Shown: piece by piece, positions 38,356-48,613 of the stretch
Numbering within the stretch: the first letter of the stretch is position 1
How the letters are laid out: every line of letters begins with the position of its first letter
IMG/VR virus record: IMGVR_UViG_3300042896_000260
Location: 1-57,381 of that record
DNA: 57,381 bases
From: a virus
Direction: 5' to 3' (one strand)
Translations under genes and position numbers: made by a program
Notes under the pieces: model-generated
What the model was told of the DNA's origin: nothing
What the model saw: the letters and a program-made list of their open reading frames with translations, nothing else
The model's database searches: none

Positions 38356-38858
38356 TGCTGTCCTTGCTTTCCACCCTTGGGGGCTTGCTGCTCTCGGGCC
38401 TGCCCAAATTGCTCGAATACTTCCAGAACAAGGCAGACCAAGCCCATGAACTGAAGTTGGCTCAGGTTCAGACCGAGCGCGAACTGCAACTGGCCGCAGC
38501 AGGCTTTGCCGCCCAGGCCCGGATGGAGGAGATTCGCACCGAGCAAGTGGCGATGGAGACTGACGCCAGGATGACCGAGGCGGCTCTGGCGCACGACCAG
38601 AAGATCATGGACAAGGCTTCCCGGTGGGTGGTGAACTACACCGGCACCGTCCGTCCCACGGTTACTTACATCTTCGTCTTTGAGTTGGTGGCCATCAACG
38701 CCTTCATGGCGTGGTATCTGTGGAACCACCCGAATCTGATTCAGGGCATGGACGACATCATCCTGTACTCCGACCTGATCTTCTCTGCCGACGAGATGGC
38801 GATCCTCGGGGGCATCATCGGCTACTGGTTCGGTTCTCGCCAGTGGAGTAAGAAGTGA
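38355..38858 (+). CDS. Holin of the three-transmembrane GTA type
   Basis: One hundred and sixty-seven residues. Residues 1-17 are hydrophobic, then a charged helix, then TGTVRPTVTYIFVFELVAIN (the RP-T motif of GTA_holin_3TM) and GGIIGYWFGSRQW at the end. The pattern fits holins that release gene-transfer agents and many podoviruses; they open the inner membrane for the lysozyme gene that starts 4 bases before its stop. Family call is by pattern. Confidence 0.7.
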   Translation: MLSLLSTLGGLLLSGLPKLLEYFQNKADQAHELKLAQVQTERELQLAAAGFAAQARMEEIRTEQVAMETDARMTEAALAHDQKIMDKASRWVVNYTGTVRPTVTYIFVFELVAINAFMAWYLWNHPNLIQGMDDIILYSDLIFSADEMAILGGIIGYWFGSRQWSKK

Positions 38859-39358
38859 AACTGAGCAAGGCGGGCGAAGACCTCATGCACAAGTATGAGG
38901 GGTTTAGGAGTAAACCCTACCTTTGCCCTGCCCACATTTGGACGATTGGCTATGGCCACGTCCTGTACCAAGAGCAGATTAGGCTCCCGGTTATCCGCAA
39001 GGAAGGCTACACCGGGATGCTCCGCAACGAGTTCCCCCTGAAGCCGGAGGACAGCCGTGTCTGGACTAAGACGGAGATCGACGAACTATTCCGTAATGAT
39101 GTCGGGACTTTTGAACGTGGTGTTCTTCGACTTGTTCCCGGCGTATCTGGCCGTCAAGGCTCTTTTGACGCTCTGGTCAGTTTTGCCTTTAATGCAGGGC
39201 TAGGCAATCTTCAGCGCAGTCAGATCAGGATGCGTGCCAACCGGGATGACTGGAGCGGGGCGGCTGATGCCTTTCGCCAGTGGACGATGGGCGGCGGCAA
39301 AGTCCTGCCGGGTCTGGTCAAGCGCCGGGAAGCCGAGGTTGCGTTGTTCCTGTCTTAG
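38855..39358 (+). CDS. Lysozyme-type endolysin (GH24 muramidase)
   Basis: A 167-residue enzyme that cuts the peptidoglycan sugar backbone at the end of infection. The catalytic triad region is Y14-E15-G16 with E15, then C24 and T30 in YLCPAHIWTIGYGH, an E-C/D-T pattern of T4/P21-like lysozymes; C24 stands in the place of the usual Asp, as in some relatives. There is no signal peptide or SAR segment, so release depends on the holin. It ends the cassette just before a strong promoter. Confidence 0.9.
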   Translation: MKLSKAGEDLMHKYEGFRSKPYLCPAHIWTIGYGHVLYQEQIRLPVIRKEGYTGMLRNEFPLKPEDSRVWTKTEIDELFRNDVGTFERGVLRLVPGVSGRQGSFDALVSFAFNAGLGNLQRSQIRMRANRDDWSGAADAFRQWTMGGGKVLPGLVKRREAEVALFLS

Positions 39359-39387
39359 TTGACCATATACTTGAGTGGTGATATAAT
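39359..39387 (+). promoter_or_regulatory. Near-consensus promoter after the lysis cassette
   Basis: TTGACC - 17 bp - TATAAT, in the 61-base gap after the lysozyme stop. It lacks the early-family operator. The following leader AAAGGAGTTGT starts the gene at 39420. It would give the tail genes their own transcript after the lysis genes. Confidence 0.78.
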
Positions 39388-39419
39388 ATGCGAAACCCAC
39401 CTGAATCGAAAGGAGTTGT

Positions 39420-40055
39420 ATGACTACCGCTGCGGTCATGACATACGACTCGTTGGTCGAAAACATCCGTACCTACCTTGAGCGCACGGATGCCGCTACC
39501 CTGGACAAGATCCCCCTTTTCATCATGCTCGCCGAGCAGGTGATCGCGGCTGATCTCAAGATCCTGGGTAGTATTACGGTCAATGCTAGCACGATGGTAC
39601 AGGGCTCGAACGTTATCGACAAGCCCGCCCGGTGGCACAAGACCGTATCGATGAATGTCACGGTCAATGGCAAGCGTCAGCCGGTGCTCCTGCGTAAGTA
39701 CGAGTATATCAGGAATTACTGGCCTGACCCCTCCGAGACTGACGTTCCGCTGTTCTACTGCGACTACGACTACACGCACTGGATGGTGGGTCCCACGCCA
39801 AATGCTGCGTACAATTTCGAGGTACTGTACTACGAGCGGGCTCAGCCGTTGGATTCCTCGAATCAGACCAACTGGTTCACGATCTACGCTCCCCAGGCTC
39901 TGCTCTATGGCTCGCTGCTGCAAGCCATGCCCTTCCTCAAAAACGACGACCGTATCCCGATCTGGCAAGCACAGTACGACCAGATCATCGCAGTGTTGAA
40001 GAACGAAGACAAACTGCGGATTGCTGATCGTCAAGCCATAGCGGTGGATACATGA
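39420..40055 (+). CDS. Second adaptor-like (gp4/gp11-type) tail protein, 211 aa
   Basis: Helical N terminus (YDSLVENIRTYLERTDAATL and IPLFIMLAEQVIAADLKILG), a strand-rich core and C-terminal YAPQALLYGSLLQAMPFLKN followed by a helix with WQAQYDQIIAVLKNED. This is the family of phage adaptor proteins; the C-terminal layout is like that of the gene at 29799, but without an insertion. Two adaptors suggest successive rings in the neck. Confidence 0.78.
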   Translation: MTTAAVMTYDSLVENIRTYLERTDAATLDKIPLFIMLAEQVIAADLKILGSITVNASTMVQGSNVIDKPARWHKTVSMNVTVNGKRQPVLLRKYEYIRNYWPDPSETDVPLFYCDYDYTHWMVGPTPNAAYNFEVLYYERAQPLDSSNQTNWFTIYAPQALLYGSLLQAMPFLKNDDRIPIWQAQYDQIIAVLKNEDKLRIADRQAIAVDT

Positions 40056-41290
40056 GTTACAACAGTCCTTTCACCGGTACCGTCATTCAACCGACGGACG
40101 TTGCGTATCGAGCGGTCACGCTGACGGCCAACACCCAGTTGCAGTGGCCGATCAACGGCAACGCGACGGACGATTACGCCGCGCGTATCATGAACGTGAC
40201 GGCCTCCTCTGCGGGGTTGTCGCTGTATATGCCGCCTGCGAACCAGACGTCGGTAGGTAACGACGCTCTGATCCGTAACGTCGGCGCGAACTCCTTCACC
40301 GTCAGGACCTTTGAGGGTAACAGCACGATCGTTACGATCGCGGCAGGAGAGACCAAGTACATATACATCACGGCCAATCCGAACGTGTATGGCACGTGGG
40401 GTAATATCGCGTTTGGCGTTGGTACCTCTGCTGCGGACGCCGCGACCCTGGCGGGCAATGGCCTTGTGGCGACGGGCGCTACGCTGAACCAGAGTCATCC
40501 GGCCCTGTCGCTGATCGCGTCGTACACTTTCGCTGCTACCGACCGCGCCCAGAATTACGTCTGGACTGGTGGTACCACGACCGCGACCCTGCCGACTGCC
40601 GCAACCGTCGGAAATAACTGGTTCCTGCTGTTCAAGAACAACGGGTCGGGAACGGTCACAATTAATACCACCGGTGGTCAGTTCATCGACGGAATCACTT
40701 CTAAGGCGTTCGCCCCGGGCGAATCCGCGATGATTCTGTGCACCGGCGTCGAGTACGTGACGGTCGGGTACGGGCAGAGTTCCGAATTTGCGTTCAACGT
40801 CTTGACGAAGCCGGTGACCGGTGGCGCGTACACGCTGACCGCCTCGGAAGCATCGAACACGATTCAGTTCTACACCGGCACGCTGTCCTCGAATGTGACG
40901 GTCACCTACCCGCCGGTGGTAAACCTGTACGTGATTTCGAACCAGACGAGTGCGGGTGGCTACACGCTGACGGTCACCACCGGCATTATCGGCGGCGCTG
41001 ACGCGATCATCCCTTCCGGTGGTCAGGCGACCGTCATCTGCGACGGTATTAATTTCTACAACGCCAACACCACTCAGGCCGGCGCTACCGCTTTGAGCCT
41101 CGTGAACGGCTCGGCGGGTTCGCCTTCGCTTAACTTCGCATCTGAGACCAACACTGGCGTATACCGCCCCGGATTAGGTCGCTTCGGCATTTCGGTGCTC
41201 GGTAACCTGATCGTCGACACGACGGCCACTGGGATCGCCGTGACTGGTTCCGGCAATTTCACCTCCGGCATCTCAGGCGGGGCCTTCTGA
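40052..41290 (+). CDS. Tail or fibre-like structural protein, 412 aa
   Basis: ATG 40052 overlaps the adaptor stop by four bases. The chain is Thr/Gly/Ala-rich and strand-dense, with repeated patterns such as YTFAATDRAQNYVWTGGTTT and GAYTLTASEASNTIQFYTG. The C terminus NFTSGISGGAF resembles the end of the fibre at 31237 (SGISGGTF), suggesting a shared capping module. Probably part of the tail tip. Confidence 0.72.
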   Translation: MSYNSPFTGTVIQPTDVAYRAVTLTANTQLQWPINGNATDDYAARIMNVTASSAGLSLYMPPANQTSVGNDALIRNVGANSFTVRTFEGNSTIVTIAAGETKYIYITANPNVYGTWGNIAFGVGTSAADAATLAGNGLVATGATLNQSHPALSLIASYTFAATDRAQNYVWTGGTTTATLPTAATVGNNWFLLFKNNGSGTVTINTTGGQFIDGITSKAFAPGESAMILCTGVEYVTVGYGQSSEFAFNVLTKPVTGGAYTLTASEASNTIQFYTGTLSSNVTVTYPPVVNLYVISNQTSAGGYTLTVTTGIIGGADAIIPSGGQATVICDGINFYNANTTQAGATALSLVNGSAGSPSLNFASETNTGVYRPGLGRFGISVLGNLIVDTTATGIAVTGSGNFTSGISGGAF

Positions 41291-41291
41291 A

Positions 41292-43298
41292 GTGACCAAG
41301 AAGGTATTCGCCCTCGATACCAAACCCGGCATTCAGCGGGATGGTACGACTTTTGACAAGCAGTATTATTCTGATGGTCAGTGGGTGCGATTTCAGCGTG
41401 GCCGCCCGCGCAAGATTGGTGGGTACAAGCAGATCGTAGACGACCTTGCGGGGCCGTCACGCGGCATCTATGTTGATCCGCGAAGCAGTTTCAACGATGT
41501 CTACAGCGGCTACAACAACGGGTTGCAGGTCATCCCGATCGACAATAACGGCGTCGGCTCCGGTATTACATTCCTGACGCTGAATAATTTCACGCCGAAC
41601 AATCTGAATCTCTGGCAGTTCGACACATTCACGGACACGGCAGGGTCGGGGAACAAGATCCTCCTGGCACATCCGGGCCTGAACCTCCTGAATATCGACA
41701 ACGAGGTCAACACCCCGGTGCTCGGTGGCGCGGTGTCGGGCACCACGATGTCGGCCATTGGTGTATTCACCCAGTCGGCGACCACGACCTCGGGTCTCCC
41801 TACGATCACCCTGTCCGCTGCGAACACCAATGTCGGCGTTGGTCAATTGGTGACGGGCACAGGCATTCCCGCGAGCACCACAGTCACAGCGGTGGTGGGC
41901 ACCACAGTCACGCTGTCGAATAATGCCTCCGCGAGTGGTACGGTGACCCTGACCTTTGACAATCAGGTCGCAGTGTCTGGGGGCGTGGTTACGCTGCACC
42001 CGTATGTATTCGTCTATGGTAACAACGGTCTGATCAGAAACAGCGCCTCTGGCAATATCGACGACTGGGTGTCGGCTGAGGCGAACGAGGTGAACGTCGC
42101 CACCGGCAAGTTCATCCAGGCACTCCCGGTGCGCGGTGGTTCAAACTCCCCGTCAGGGCTGTTCTGGTCACTCGATTCTCTCGTGCGTGTAAGTTACGCC
42201 CCGACGAATATTGTGGTCGGTACCACGACGGTGACCCAATACTGGCGCTACGACATTATTTCGAGCCAGTCTTCGATCATGTCGAGCCAGTGTGTGATCG
42301 AGTACGACGGCATCTATTACTGGATCGGCACCGACCGGTTCTTGCTGTACAACGGCGTCGTCAAAGAGATCCCGAACGCGTTCAACCAGAACTACTTCTT
42401 CGATAATCTGAACTACTCGCAGCGCCAGAAGGTGTGGGCTACCAAGGTGCCCCGCTTCGGCGAGATCTGGTGGTTCTACCCGCGTGGCGACTCCACCGAG
42501 TGTAACGACGCGATCATTTACAACATCCGCGAGAATTGTTGGTACGACGCCGGTACGGCGGTCGGGTCACGCCGCTCGGCGGGTTTCTTCTCGCAGGTGT
42601 TCCGGTTCCCGATCTCTGCCGGTTGGGAGCCCAACGCTGTCGGTGGCGTCGACCTTTACACATTGACCAGTCCTGGCAGCGGCTACGTTAACGGTACTTA
42701 CAGTTACGTTCCGGTGTCAGGTGGTGCCGGGACCGGAGCGACCGCCACCGTAATCGTGACCGGTGGTGTGGTGACCAGTTTCACGATTCAAGATCGGGGC
42801 GTCAATTACGCCGTCGGCAATACCCTGACGGTGGCGAACACGCACCTAGGCGGCACCGGCTCCGGTCTCGCCGTCACTGTGGACGCTACCGAGACTTACG
42901 TCTCGCTGTGGCAGCACGAGACTGGCACCGACGCGATTCGAGGAACCACACAACTGGCCGTCGAGAGTTATTTCACGACGAACGACCTGGGGTGGGTGTC
43001 TGGTGGTCCGTCGGAACCCGCTATGGTGGGCGAAAACCGGTGGTTGGACATCGAGCGTGTCGAACCCGACTTCTTGCTGTCGGGCAGCATGACGATGAAT
43101 TTCCAGGCGAACCCGTACGCCCAGTCTGACACTGAGACGTCCTCAGATTACGTGTTCGGTGCGGATACGAATAAGATCGACGTCCGATTCCAGGGCCGCG
43201 AATTGCGGATCAGATTCACCTCGAACGAGGTGGGTGGCAATTACCAGTGTGGTCGAATCCTGCTCAACGGCTACTTCGGCGACGTGCGGGGTTACTGA
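41292..43298 (+). CDS. Phage stabilisation protein (P22 gp10-like tail component), 668 aa
   Basis: GTG 41292, one base after the previous gene. The N terminus (FALDTKPGIQRDGTTFDKQY and DGQWVRFQRGRPRKIGGYKQ) is the signature of podovirus stabilisation proteins that seal the portal channel after packaging. A Thr/Gly-rich beta insertion lies at about residues 155-220, and the C-terminal third carries another repeat-like beta block (GSGYVNGTYSYVPVSGGAGT). It is followed by a coupled small gene. Confidence 0.82.
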   Translation: MTKKVFALDTKPGIQRDGTTFDKQYYSDGQWVRFQRGRPRKIGGYKQIVDDLAGPSRGIYVDPRSSFNDVYSGYNNGLQVIPIDNNGVGSGITFLTLNNFTPNNLNLWQFDTFTDTAGSGNKILLAHPGLNLLNIDNEVNTPVLGGAVSGTTMSAIGVFTQSATTTSGLPTITLSAANTNVGVGQLVTGTGIPASTTVTAVVGTTVTLSNNASASGTVTLTFDNQVAVSGGVVTLHPYVFVYGNNGLIRNSASGNIDDWVSAEANEVNVATGKFIQALPVRGGSNSPSGLFWSLDSLVRVSYAPTNIVVGTTTVTQYWRYDIISSQSSIMSSQCVIEYDGIYYWIGTDRFLLYNGVVKEIPNAFNQNYFFDNLNYSQRQKVWATKVPRFGEIWWFYPRGDSTECNDAIIYNIRENCWYDAGTAVGSRRSAGFFSQVFRFPISAGWEPNAVGGVDLYTLTSPGSGYVNGTYSYVPVSGGAGTGATATVIVTGGVVTSFTIQDRGVNYAVGNTLTVANTHLGGTGSGLAVTVDATETYVSLWQHETGTDAIRGTTQLAVESYFTTNDLGWVSGGPSEPAMVGENRWLDIERVEPDFLLSGSMTMNFQANPYAQSDTETSSDYVFGADTNKIDVRFQGRELRIRFTSNEVGGNYQCGRILLNGYFGDVRGY

Positions 43299-43540
43299 TG
43301 TCGACATTCTACGACCCTCGCTATCAGACATGGGACAATTGGGCTGCTCTCATGTGCGAGGCATACGCCGCACAGAATCTCGAGATACCAAACGGCGAGG
43401 ACAATTGGAAGGGATGGGCGGCAGGATTCGTGGGCATCGACCTCTTCGCCCGCGACGGCATGCCGAATCCGTACCAGTACGACGACTGGCAGGAGTGGGC
43501 CATGGCCGTAACGAATACTCTCAGCACATCGGGTAGGTAA
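43298..43540 (+). CDS. Small tail-region protein, 80 aa
   Basis: ATG 43298 within the previous stop (TGATG). Trp-rich and acidic, with two similar halves (WDNWAALMCEAYAAQNLEIP and DDWQEWAMAVTNTLSTSGR); the pattern NWKGWAAGFVGIDLFARDGM is shared by small proteins next to podovirus stabilisation genes. Likely a tail component; no more can be said. Confidence 0.7.
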   Translation: MSTFYDPRYQTWDNWAALMCEAYAAQNLEIPNGEDNWKGWAAGFVGIDLFARDGMPNPYQYDDWQEWAMAVTNTLSTSGR

Positions 43541-46500
43541 ATGCGATTCATCGACGAATCAGATTACTATCAGTTCGATGAACAGGATTACCCGTCAGTT
43601 CCGTCGTCGCCTCTGCAATCTGCGGCTGCAAATACAGCGCCCGTAGTGGCGACGTCACCTCTGAGGACGGCATCGACCGAGAATGCTACCACTCTGACGT
43701 CTTTGTATCAAGATGTCCTGGGTCGGGCTCCTGACGAGGGCGGCTTTGGCTTCTGGCTCAACGCCATGAATGACCAAGGTTACACGCCTGAGATGGTTCG
43801 TCAGCAGTTTATGCAATCGCCTGAATATCAGGCTCGTCAAGCAACTACCACCGGGGCTCTTGCTCAGGCGGTATCCCCAACGCCCACCACGGCACCGACT
43901 CCCATTTCCGCAGCGCCCTCTGTAGGAGTTACCCCGAGCATTTCCCCCGCAGAGCGTGTTACCCCATCGACTCCTGCGGCAGAGGTCATGCCGCCGAGCC
44001 GACCTGTAGACCAGATACCTGATCGCGAAATCGTAGAACCAGAACCCGTTCGAGTCGCACCTAATCTTCTCCGCACTCCTGGTGGGACCTACATCAACGA
44101 TTCGGGCTATCCGGTTGACACGGCAGAAGCTCAGAGAGTTATCTCCGGTGGTGCTGCCCCGGCTCCTGCTCCTGCTCCTGCACCCGCCCCGTCGCCTTCC
44201 TCCGCTCTCTCCCAAGCGGCATCCGCTTCTCCTCAGGCGCTCTTCACGACTTTGTTTGGTGCCGACCCAAGCATTGCTGATCAATTGAGGGCGAGTTATA
44301 ACCAAGCGTTCAACCAGGGCGAAGGCTCCACCTTCTACGACGCCGGGATGCAGGTCGGCGAATACACCGTTCGGTCCATGCCGATCGGGTACGATTTCGC
44401 GGGCGAGCGCCAGGGTGGCGGATTCCAGGCCACCAAGACTGCGACGAACGACCGCAATCTGCCGCTTGAGACGACCTACACCTACGACGACAACGGAGCG
44501 ATCACGGGTGCCGAGGTTCGTTATTTCACGGGCAGTGATAGTGGCGTCGCCATCCGTTTCGACGGCCAAGGTAACAAGATAGACGAGAGGGGCTTCGACT
44601 ATTCGGAGTCCTGGAAGGGCGCTGTCGCTCCTTTGGTGTCGATGGCAGCGATGGCCTTCGCGGGGCCAGTCGCACAGACCCTCGGTGCCACCCTCGGAGG
44701 GGGTACCGCCACGCTCGCGTCGGAGATCGCGGCAAATGCTATCGTTCGCGGTGGCCTTGGTGCTGCCCAGGCGGGCCTGACCGGTGGCGACATATTGAAG
44801 GGTGCCTTGACCGGTGCAGCGACTGGAGCACTCGGCGCGGGTGGTGCGAGCCTCGCCAACACCGCCGCCGCTGAGACGCTGAATCTTACCGGAAGCCAGA
44901 TCGCCGCTGATGCGGTGCGTGGTGCCGTGCAAAGCGGGCTGAATGCCATCCCCGGTGCCATCGTGTCCGGCGATCTCGGCGGGCTTGGACAGGCTCTTCT
45001 CACCGGTGCGGTGACCTCCGGCGTTGGTAGTGCTGCGGGGCAAGCGCTTTCCGGCACCGGCATCACCCAACAGCAAGTCACTTCCGGATTGGCACTGGCA
45101 CAGCAATTGCAGTCTGGAAAGCCCAACATCTCCGCCATCGCTAACGCCGCAGCAGGACTCGTAAATAACCCGAATGCCACCGTCGCAGCGAAGGCTATCA
45201 GCTTGATGGATACCATCCAGAGGGCGGGTGGTAACCCGATGGCCCTCATGGGTATCATGGAGGCGGCGAATCAGTTATCGAACGCGGTGAATGCTGCGGA
45301 GCAAGCCGGTATCAAACGTCTACCCGGGACTGTCACCGGTCCTACGGTCTCCGTGACTGGTGGTGATCTGCAATCGGTTGGTTCTACGGACCTTGGGCTA
45401 TCCACGTTCATCAACTCGATCAACACGCTCGGCGCGTCTACAGACGAGGCGTTGGCAGCGGCTAACGCGGCACTGGGCCGAGCCACCACAAATCTCGCCA
45501 CGCAAGACGCGATCGAGAATGCATCCACCTTTGACAGTGCCTTCTCGCAAGCCCGCGCTGCATACGGCCCCGGTAAGACCTTCACGTGGCAAGGCAAAGA
45601 GTACAGCACTGACACCCGCACTGAGAACCCAACGCTCGCTGCGGCATCCGACGCTGCACGACAAACAGCAGTAGGGGCCGGTGCCGGACGCGGGACTAGC
45701 ACTGGCATGACCGCCACCGAGGCGACGAATCTGGCCGGTGTCCCGCTCCGCACGACGTCGACCACTGGGACGACTAGTGGTGACGATACCGCCATCGATT
45801 ATGGCTCTGCTGCCACCTCTATGCAGGGCACTCCACTAAGCGACGAATTCAAGCCGGTGGTGGCGGCCCCGCAGTGGATGAAGGATCACTTGCAGACCGG
45901 CGGTAACGTCGTACAGCAGGGCATCTCGAACATTCTGCAGTTGGTGGGCGAGCAGGGCTCCAGTCTGGTCACTGGCCTGGGTGGTCGAAATACTTTCGTC
46001 GATCGTGCTTTCACAGCGCTTGAGCACGCCGGCAAGTACATGGAGTTGCCGCAGGTCACCGAGGCCACACAGAACGTCCTGAACCGGGTCCAGAACACGG
46101 AAGGTCTCTTTAACAAGGGATTCGAATTTGTTAAGGCGGTTATCGATAACCCGTTGTCGCTTAACATGGTCCTGCGCGAAGTGGGGCAAGAAATCCTGCC
46201 AACTGCGGCAGCGGCGCGTGCCACCAAATTACTGGGTCTCGCTGCCGGGGTGACCACTGATGTTGGACTCAACTCGATCGAGTCGATCGGAGCCACATCC
46301 CGCGACAAATACCAGGAATATCTGCAAAAGGGGATGACACCGGAACAGGCAGACCGCGAGGCCGCTATCGATGGCTACATAGCGGGCGGTATCACCGCTG
46401 CCACTGCCGGTGTCGTGGACGCGGCTATCGCCAAACGGTTCGGAAATGCCATCGAATCATTGGTGGGTAGGAAGGTTGGAGCGGGGGCGACAGAGGCTCC

Positions 46501-48613
46501 CGTGGAGGGTTTCGAAGAATTCGTCATTGCCCTGGCCACGGGTGAAGACCTGAATTCCGCTCTTACGAAGTCCATCGTCGGTGCAGGTGTGAGCGGTAAG
46601 ACCGCCAGTACAATCCAGACCTCAGCAGATGTCAACACTGCACTGGCGAATTCTTTCGCTAATCAGGGACTGATATCGATAGACGGTTCATACCGTCCCG
46701 ATTCGGTGGTCAACACCAACATCTCTATTGGTACCGATGCTTCGGGCAATACGCTAACCCTCGGCGATCTGGTTAATGTCTCTCTTGCGAACGACAACTC
46801 ATACCTGTCCACCACCGGCCAGATCGACGTCAATCAATTAATCTCGGATTACAGCCGTGAAGTGTTGGGCGGCGGGTTGATCGATACGTCTGGCATGACT
46901 GCAGACACCGTGCTTGGCACGAGTGCGTCGGGTACCCCGATCACGGCGGCGAGCCTCGGGTTGGTGGGTGGTGGTACGGCCCCGGGAGTGAAGGTAAACA
47001 CCAACACCGGGACGGTGACTGATTCTACTGTGAATAACACCGGCGGCACGACCGTGACTGCCACGAATCAGAACACCGGAGCAACGAGCACCACCAACAC
47101 CGACGCGTCGAACAACACGACCACGACTAGTTCGTCTAACCCTAACAACGGCACAGATACCGTCACCCAGACGAATAACAACACCGGCACTTCTACGAGC
47201 ACCACTACCGACAACAACGCCGGTACCAGCACTGTCGTAACGAATGATCCGAACGCCGGGACGAAGGCTGAGACCGTCACAAATCAGAGCAACAATACTA
47301 CGACCGAGAGTGTGACGAACACGAATACTGGGGTGACCAATTCCACCAGTACGAACGCCAATACCGGTGCCACTACCCAGACCACGACCAATACCAACAC
47401 CGGGACGTCAACCTCGACTTCGACCGACCCGAGCACCGGTGCTACCACGAATTCTCAGACTAACAATAACACCGGTACGACGACTTCGACCGAGACGAAC
47501 ACGAATACTGGTACAACCACTTCGACCGAGACGAACACCAACACCGGAGTCAGCACCAGTACCGAGACCAACACGAATACCGGTACGACGACAAGCACGG
47601 AAACGAATACCAACACCGGCACCACGACATCGACTGAGACTAACAATAACACGGGCGTCACGACCACCACGCAGGTGGACCCCAACACCAATGTTACTAC
47701 CACTACGCAAGTAGATCCGAATACAAACACGGTCACTACCACTCAGGTCGATCCGAATACGAATATTCAGACCACGACGGTCACCGACACGAACACCAAT
47801 ACTAGCACGACGGTCAACGTCGACGTGAACACTGGTGAACCGGTGGAAGGACCCACAAAGACCCTGAGTCCTATTCCCCCGGTCAAAGATGTGCCGCCTA
47901 TGGACGTCACCCCGGAAGGGCCGGTCACGCCTCCGTCGGTAGACCCGATCACGACTCAAGTAACCAAGGTCACAGACAAGGCGATCAAGGCCGGTGCCAC
48001 ACCTACCCAGGCGACCCAGATCGCGATCGCCGAGGTCGCCGCCCGTACTGGGCGTCCCGAATCCGACATTAAAGAAACATGGCTCGGTGGAAGATTTATG
48101 AACAAGACTAGTCCATACGCTGCTCTGGCCGCTCTCTTCGGCTTGACCCCTGACGCACAAGAGGCCGAAGCCTTGTCCGCTCTGCAGCGGGCGTCCGGCG
48201 TAACCTCAGAGGAGCCCGGGTACTTCTCGTACGGCTCCGAGGCGTCGCCCGCCGACGTGATCGCCCCGTACCGGGCCGGTGGAACTGTACAGGGCCATGC
48301 CTCGGGTGGTAAAATTCTTTCGTCACCACTGATGGCAGCGGCAGGCGGCGATGTACCCCACAAAGGTTCGCATTATGTGCAGGGTGCCGGGGGCGGTCAA
48401 GACGATCTTATCCCCGCGAAACTGGCTGACGGCGAGTACGTCTTTGACGCGGAGATCGTGGCCGCGCTCGGCGACGGCTCTAACAAGGAGGGTGCCAAGA
48501 AGCTCGATGCAATGCGCGAATCAATCCGCAAGCACAAGCGTTCCGGCTCCTTGAAGTCGATCCCCCCACAAGCCAAATCGCCCCTGCAATACTTCAAAGA
48601 GGCTAACAAATGA
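43541..48613 (+). CDS. Giant virion protein, 1690 aa, with DUF4214 domain and Thr/Asn repeat stalk
   Basis: The largest gene. Residues about 50-98 (LTSLYQDVLGRAPDEGGFGF and VRQQFMQSPEYQ) match DUF4214, a surface or binding domain. Residues 180-230 are Pro/Ala-rich. Residues 360-1000 are Ala/Gly-rich with membrane-prone helices (GAVAPLVSMAAMAFAGPVAQ), as in ejection and internal proteins. Residues about 1150-1445 are the Thr/Asn repeat. The end (HASGGKILSSPLMAAAGGDV and KLADGEYVFDAEIVAALGDG) has a DGEYV-type module of phage tail and internal proteins. It may be a channel or ejection protein; the repeat could be an extensible linker. Confidence 0.75.
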   Translation: MRFIDESDYYQFDEQDYPSVPSSPLQSAAANTAPVVATSPLRTASTENATTLTSLYQDVLGRAPDEGGFGFWLNAMNDQGYTPEMVRQQFMQSPEYQARQATTTGALAQAVSPTPTTAPTPISAAPSVGVTPSISPAERVTPSTPAAEVMPPSRPVDQIPDREIVEPEPVRVAPNLLRTPGGTYINDSGYPVDTAEAQRVISGGAAPAPAPAPAPAPSPSSALSQAASASPQALFTTLFGADPSIADQLRASYNQAFNQGEGSTFYDAGMQVGEYTVRSMPIGYDFAGERQGGGFQATKTATNDRNLPLETTYTYDDNGAITGAEVRYFTGSDSGVAIRFDGQGNKIDERGFDYSESWKGAVAPLVSMAAMAFAGPVAQTLGATLGGGTATLASEIAANAIVRGGLGAAQAGLTGGDILKGALTGAATGALGAGGASLANTAAAETLNLTGSQIAADAVRGAVQSGLNAIPGAIVSGDLGGLGQALLTGAVTSGVGSAAGQALSGTGITQQQVTSGLALAQQLQSGKPNISAIANAAAGLVNNPNATVAAKAISLMDTIQRAGGNPMALMGIMEAANQLSNAVNAAEQAGIKRLPGTVTGPTVSVTGGDLQSVGSTDLGLSTFINSINTLGASTDEALAAANAALGRATTNLATQDAIENASTFDSAFSQARAAYGPGKTFTWQGKEYSTDTRTENPTLAAASDAARQTAVGAGAGRGTSTGMTATEATNLAGVPLRTTSTTGTTSGDDTAIDYGSAATSMQGTPLSDEFKPVVAAPQWMKDHLQTGGNVVQQGISNILQLVGEQGSSLVTGLGGRNTFVDRAFTALEHAGKYMELPQVTEATQNVLNRVQNTEGLFNKGFEFVKAVIDNPLSLNMVLREVGQEILPTAAAARATKLLGLAAGVTTDVGLNSIESIGATSRDKYQEYLQKGMTPEQADREAAIDGYIAGGITAATAGVVDAAIAKRFGNAIESLVGRKVGAGATEAPVEGFEEFVIALATGEDLNSALTKSIVGAGVSGKTASTIQTSADVNTALANSFANQGLISIDGSYRPDSVVNTNISIGTDASGNTLTLGDLVNVSLANDNSYLSTTGQIDVNQLISDYSREVLGGGLIDTSGMTADTVLGTSASGTPITAASLGLVGGGTAPGVKVNTNTGTVTDSTVNNTGGTTVTATNQNTGATSTTNTDASNNTTTTSSSNPNNGTDTVTQTNNNTGTSTSTTTDNNAGTSTVVTNDPNAGTKAETVTNQSNNTTTESVTNTNTGVTNSTSTNANTGATTQTTTNTNTGTSTSTSTDPSTGATTNSQTNNNTGTTTSTETNTNTGTTTSTETNTNTGVSTSTETNTNTGTTTSTETNTNTGTTTSTETNNNTGVTTTTQVDPNTNVTTTTQVDPNTNTVTTTQVDPNTNIQTTTVTDTNTNTSTTVNVDVNTGEPVEGPTKTLSPIPPVKDVPPMDVTPEGPVTPPSVDPITTQVTKVTDKAIKAGATPTQATQIAIAEVAARTGRPESDIKETWLGGRFMNKTSPYAALAALFGLTPDAQEAEALSALQRASGVTSEEPGYFSYGSEASPADVIAPYRAGGTVQGHASGGKILSSPLMAAAGGDVPHKGSHYVQGAGGGQDDLIPAKLADGEYVFDAEIVAALGDGSNKEGAKKLDAMRESIRKHKRSGSLKSIPPQAKSPLQYFKEANK
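46990..47840 (+). repeat. Low-complexity Thr/Asn coding repeat, 36-bp units
   Basis: The repeat codes for about 280 residues of Thr, Asn, Ser and Gly. From about 47461 to 47660 the unit is TNTNTGTTTSTE (12 residues, 36 bp) repeated five or six times; then TQVDPNTNVTTT units follow to about 47800. The codons differ among units, so the repeat is kept for its protein sequence and is not a recent slippage product. Confidence 0.85.

Noticed and set aside
46990-47840. Microsatellite or assembly artefact in the 1690-codon gene
   Set aside because: The reading frame stays open through the entire repeat and synonymous codons vary between units, so it is a real coding repeat.
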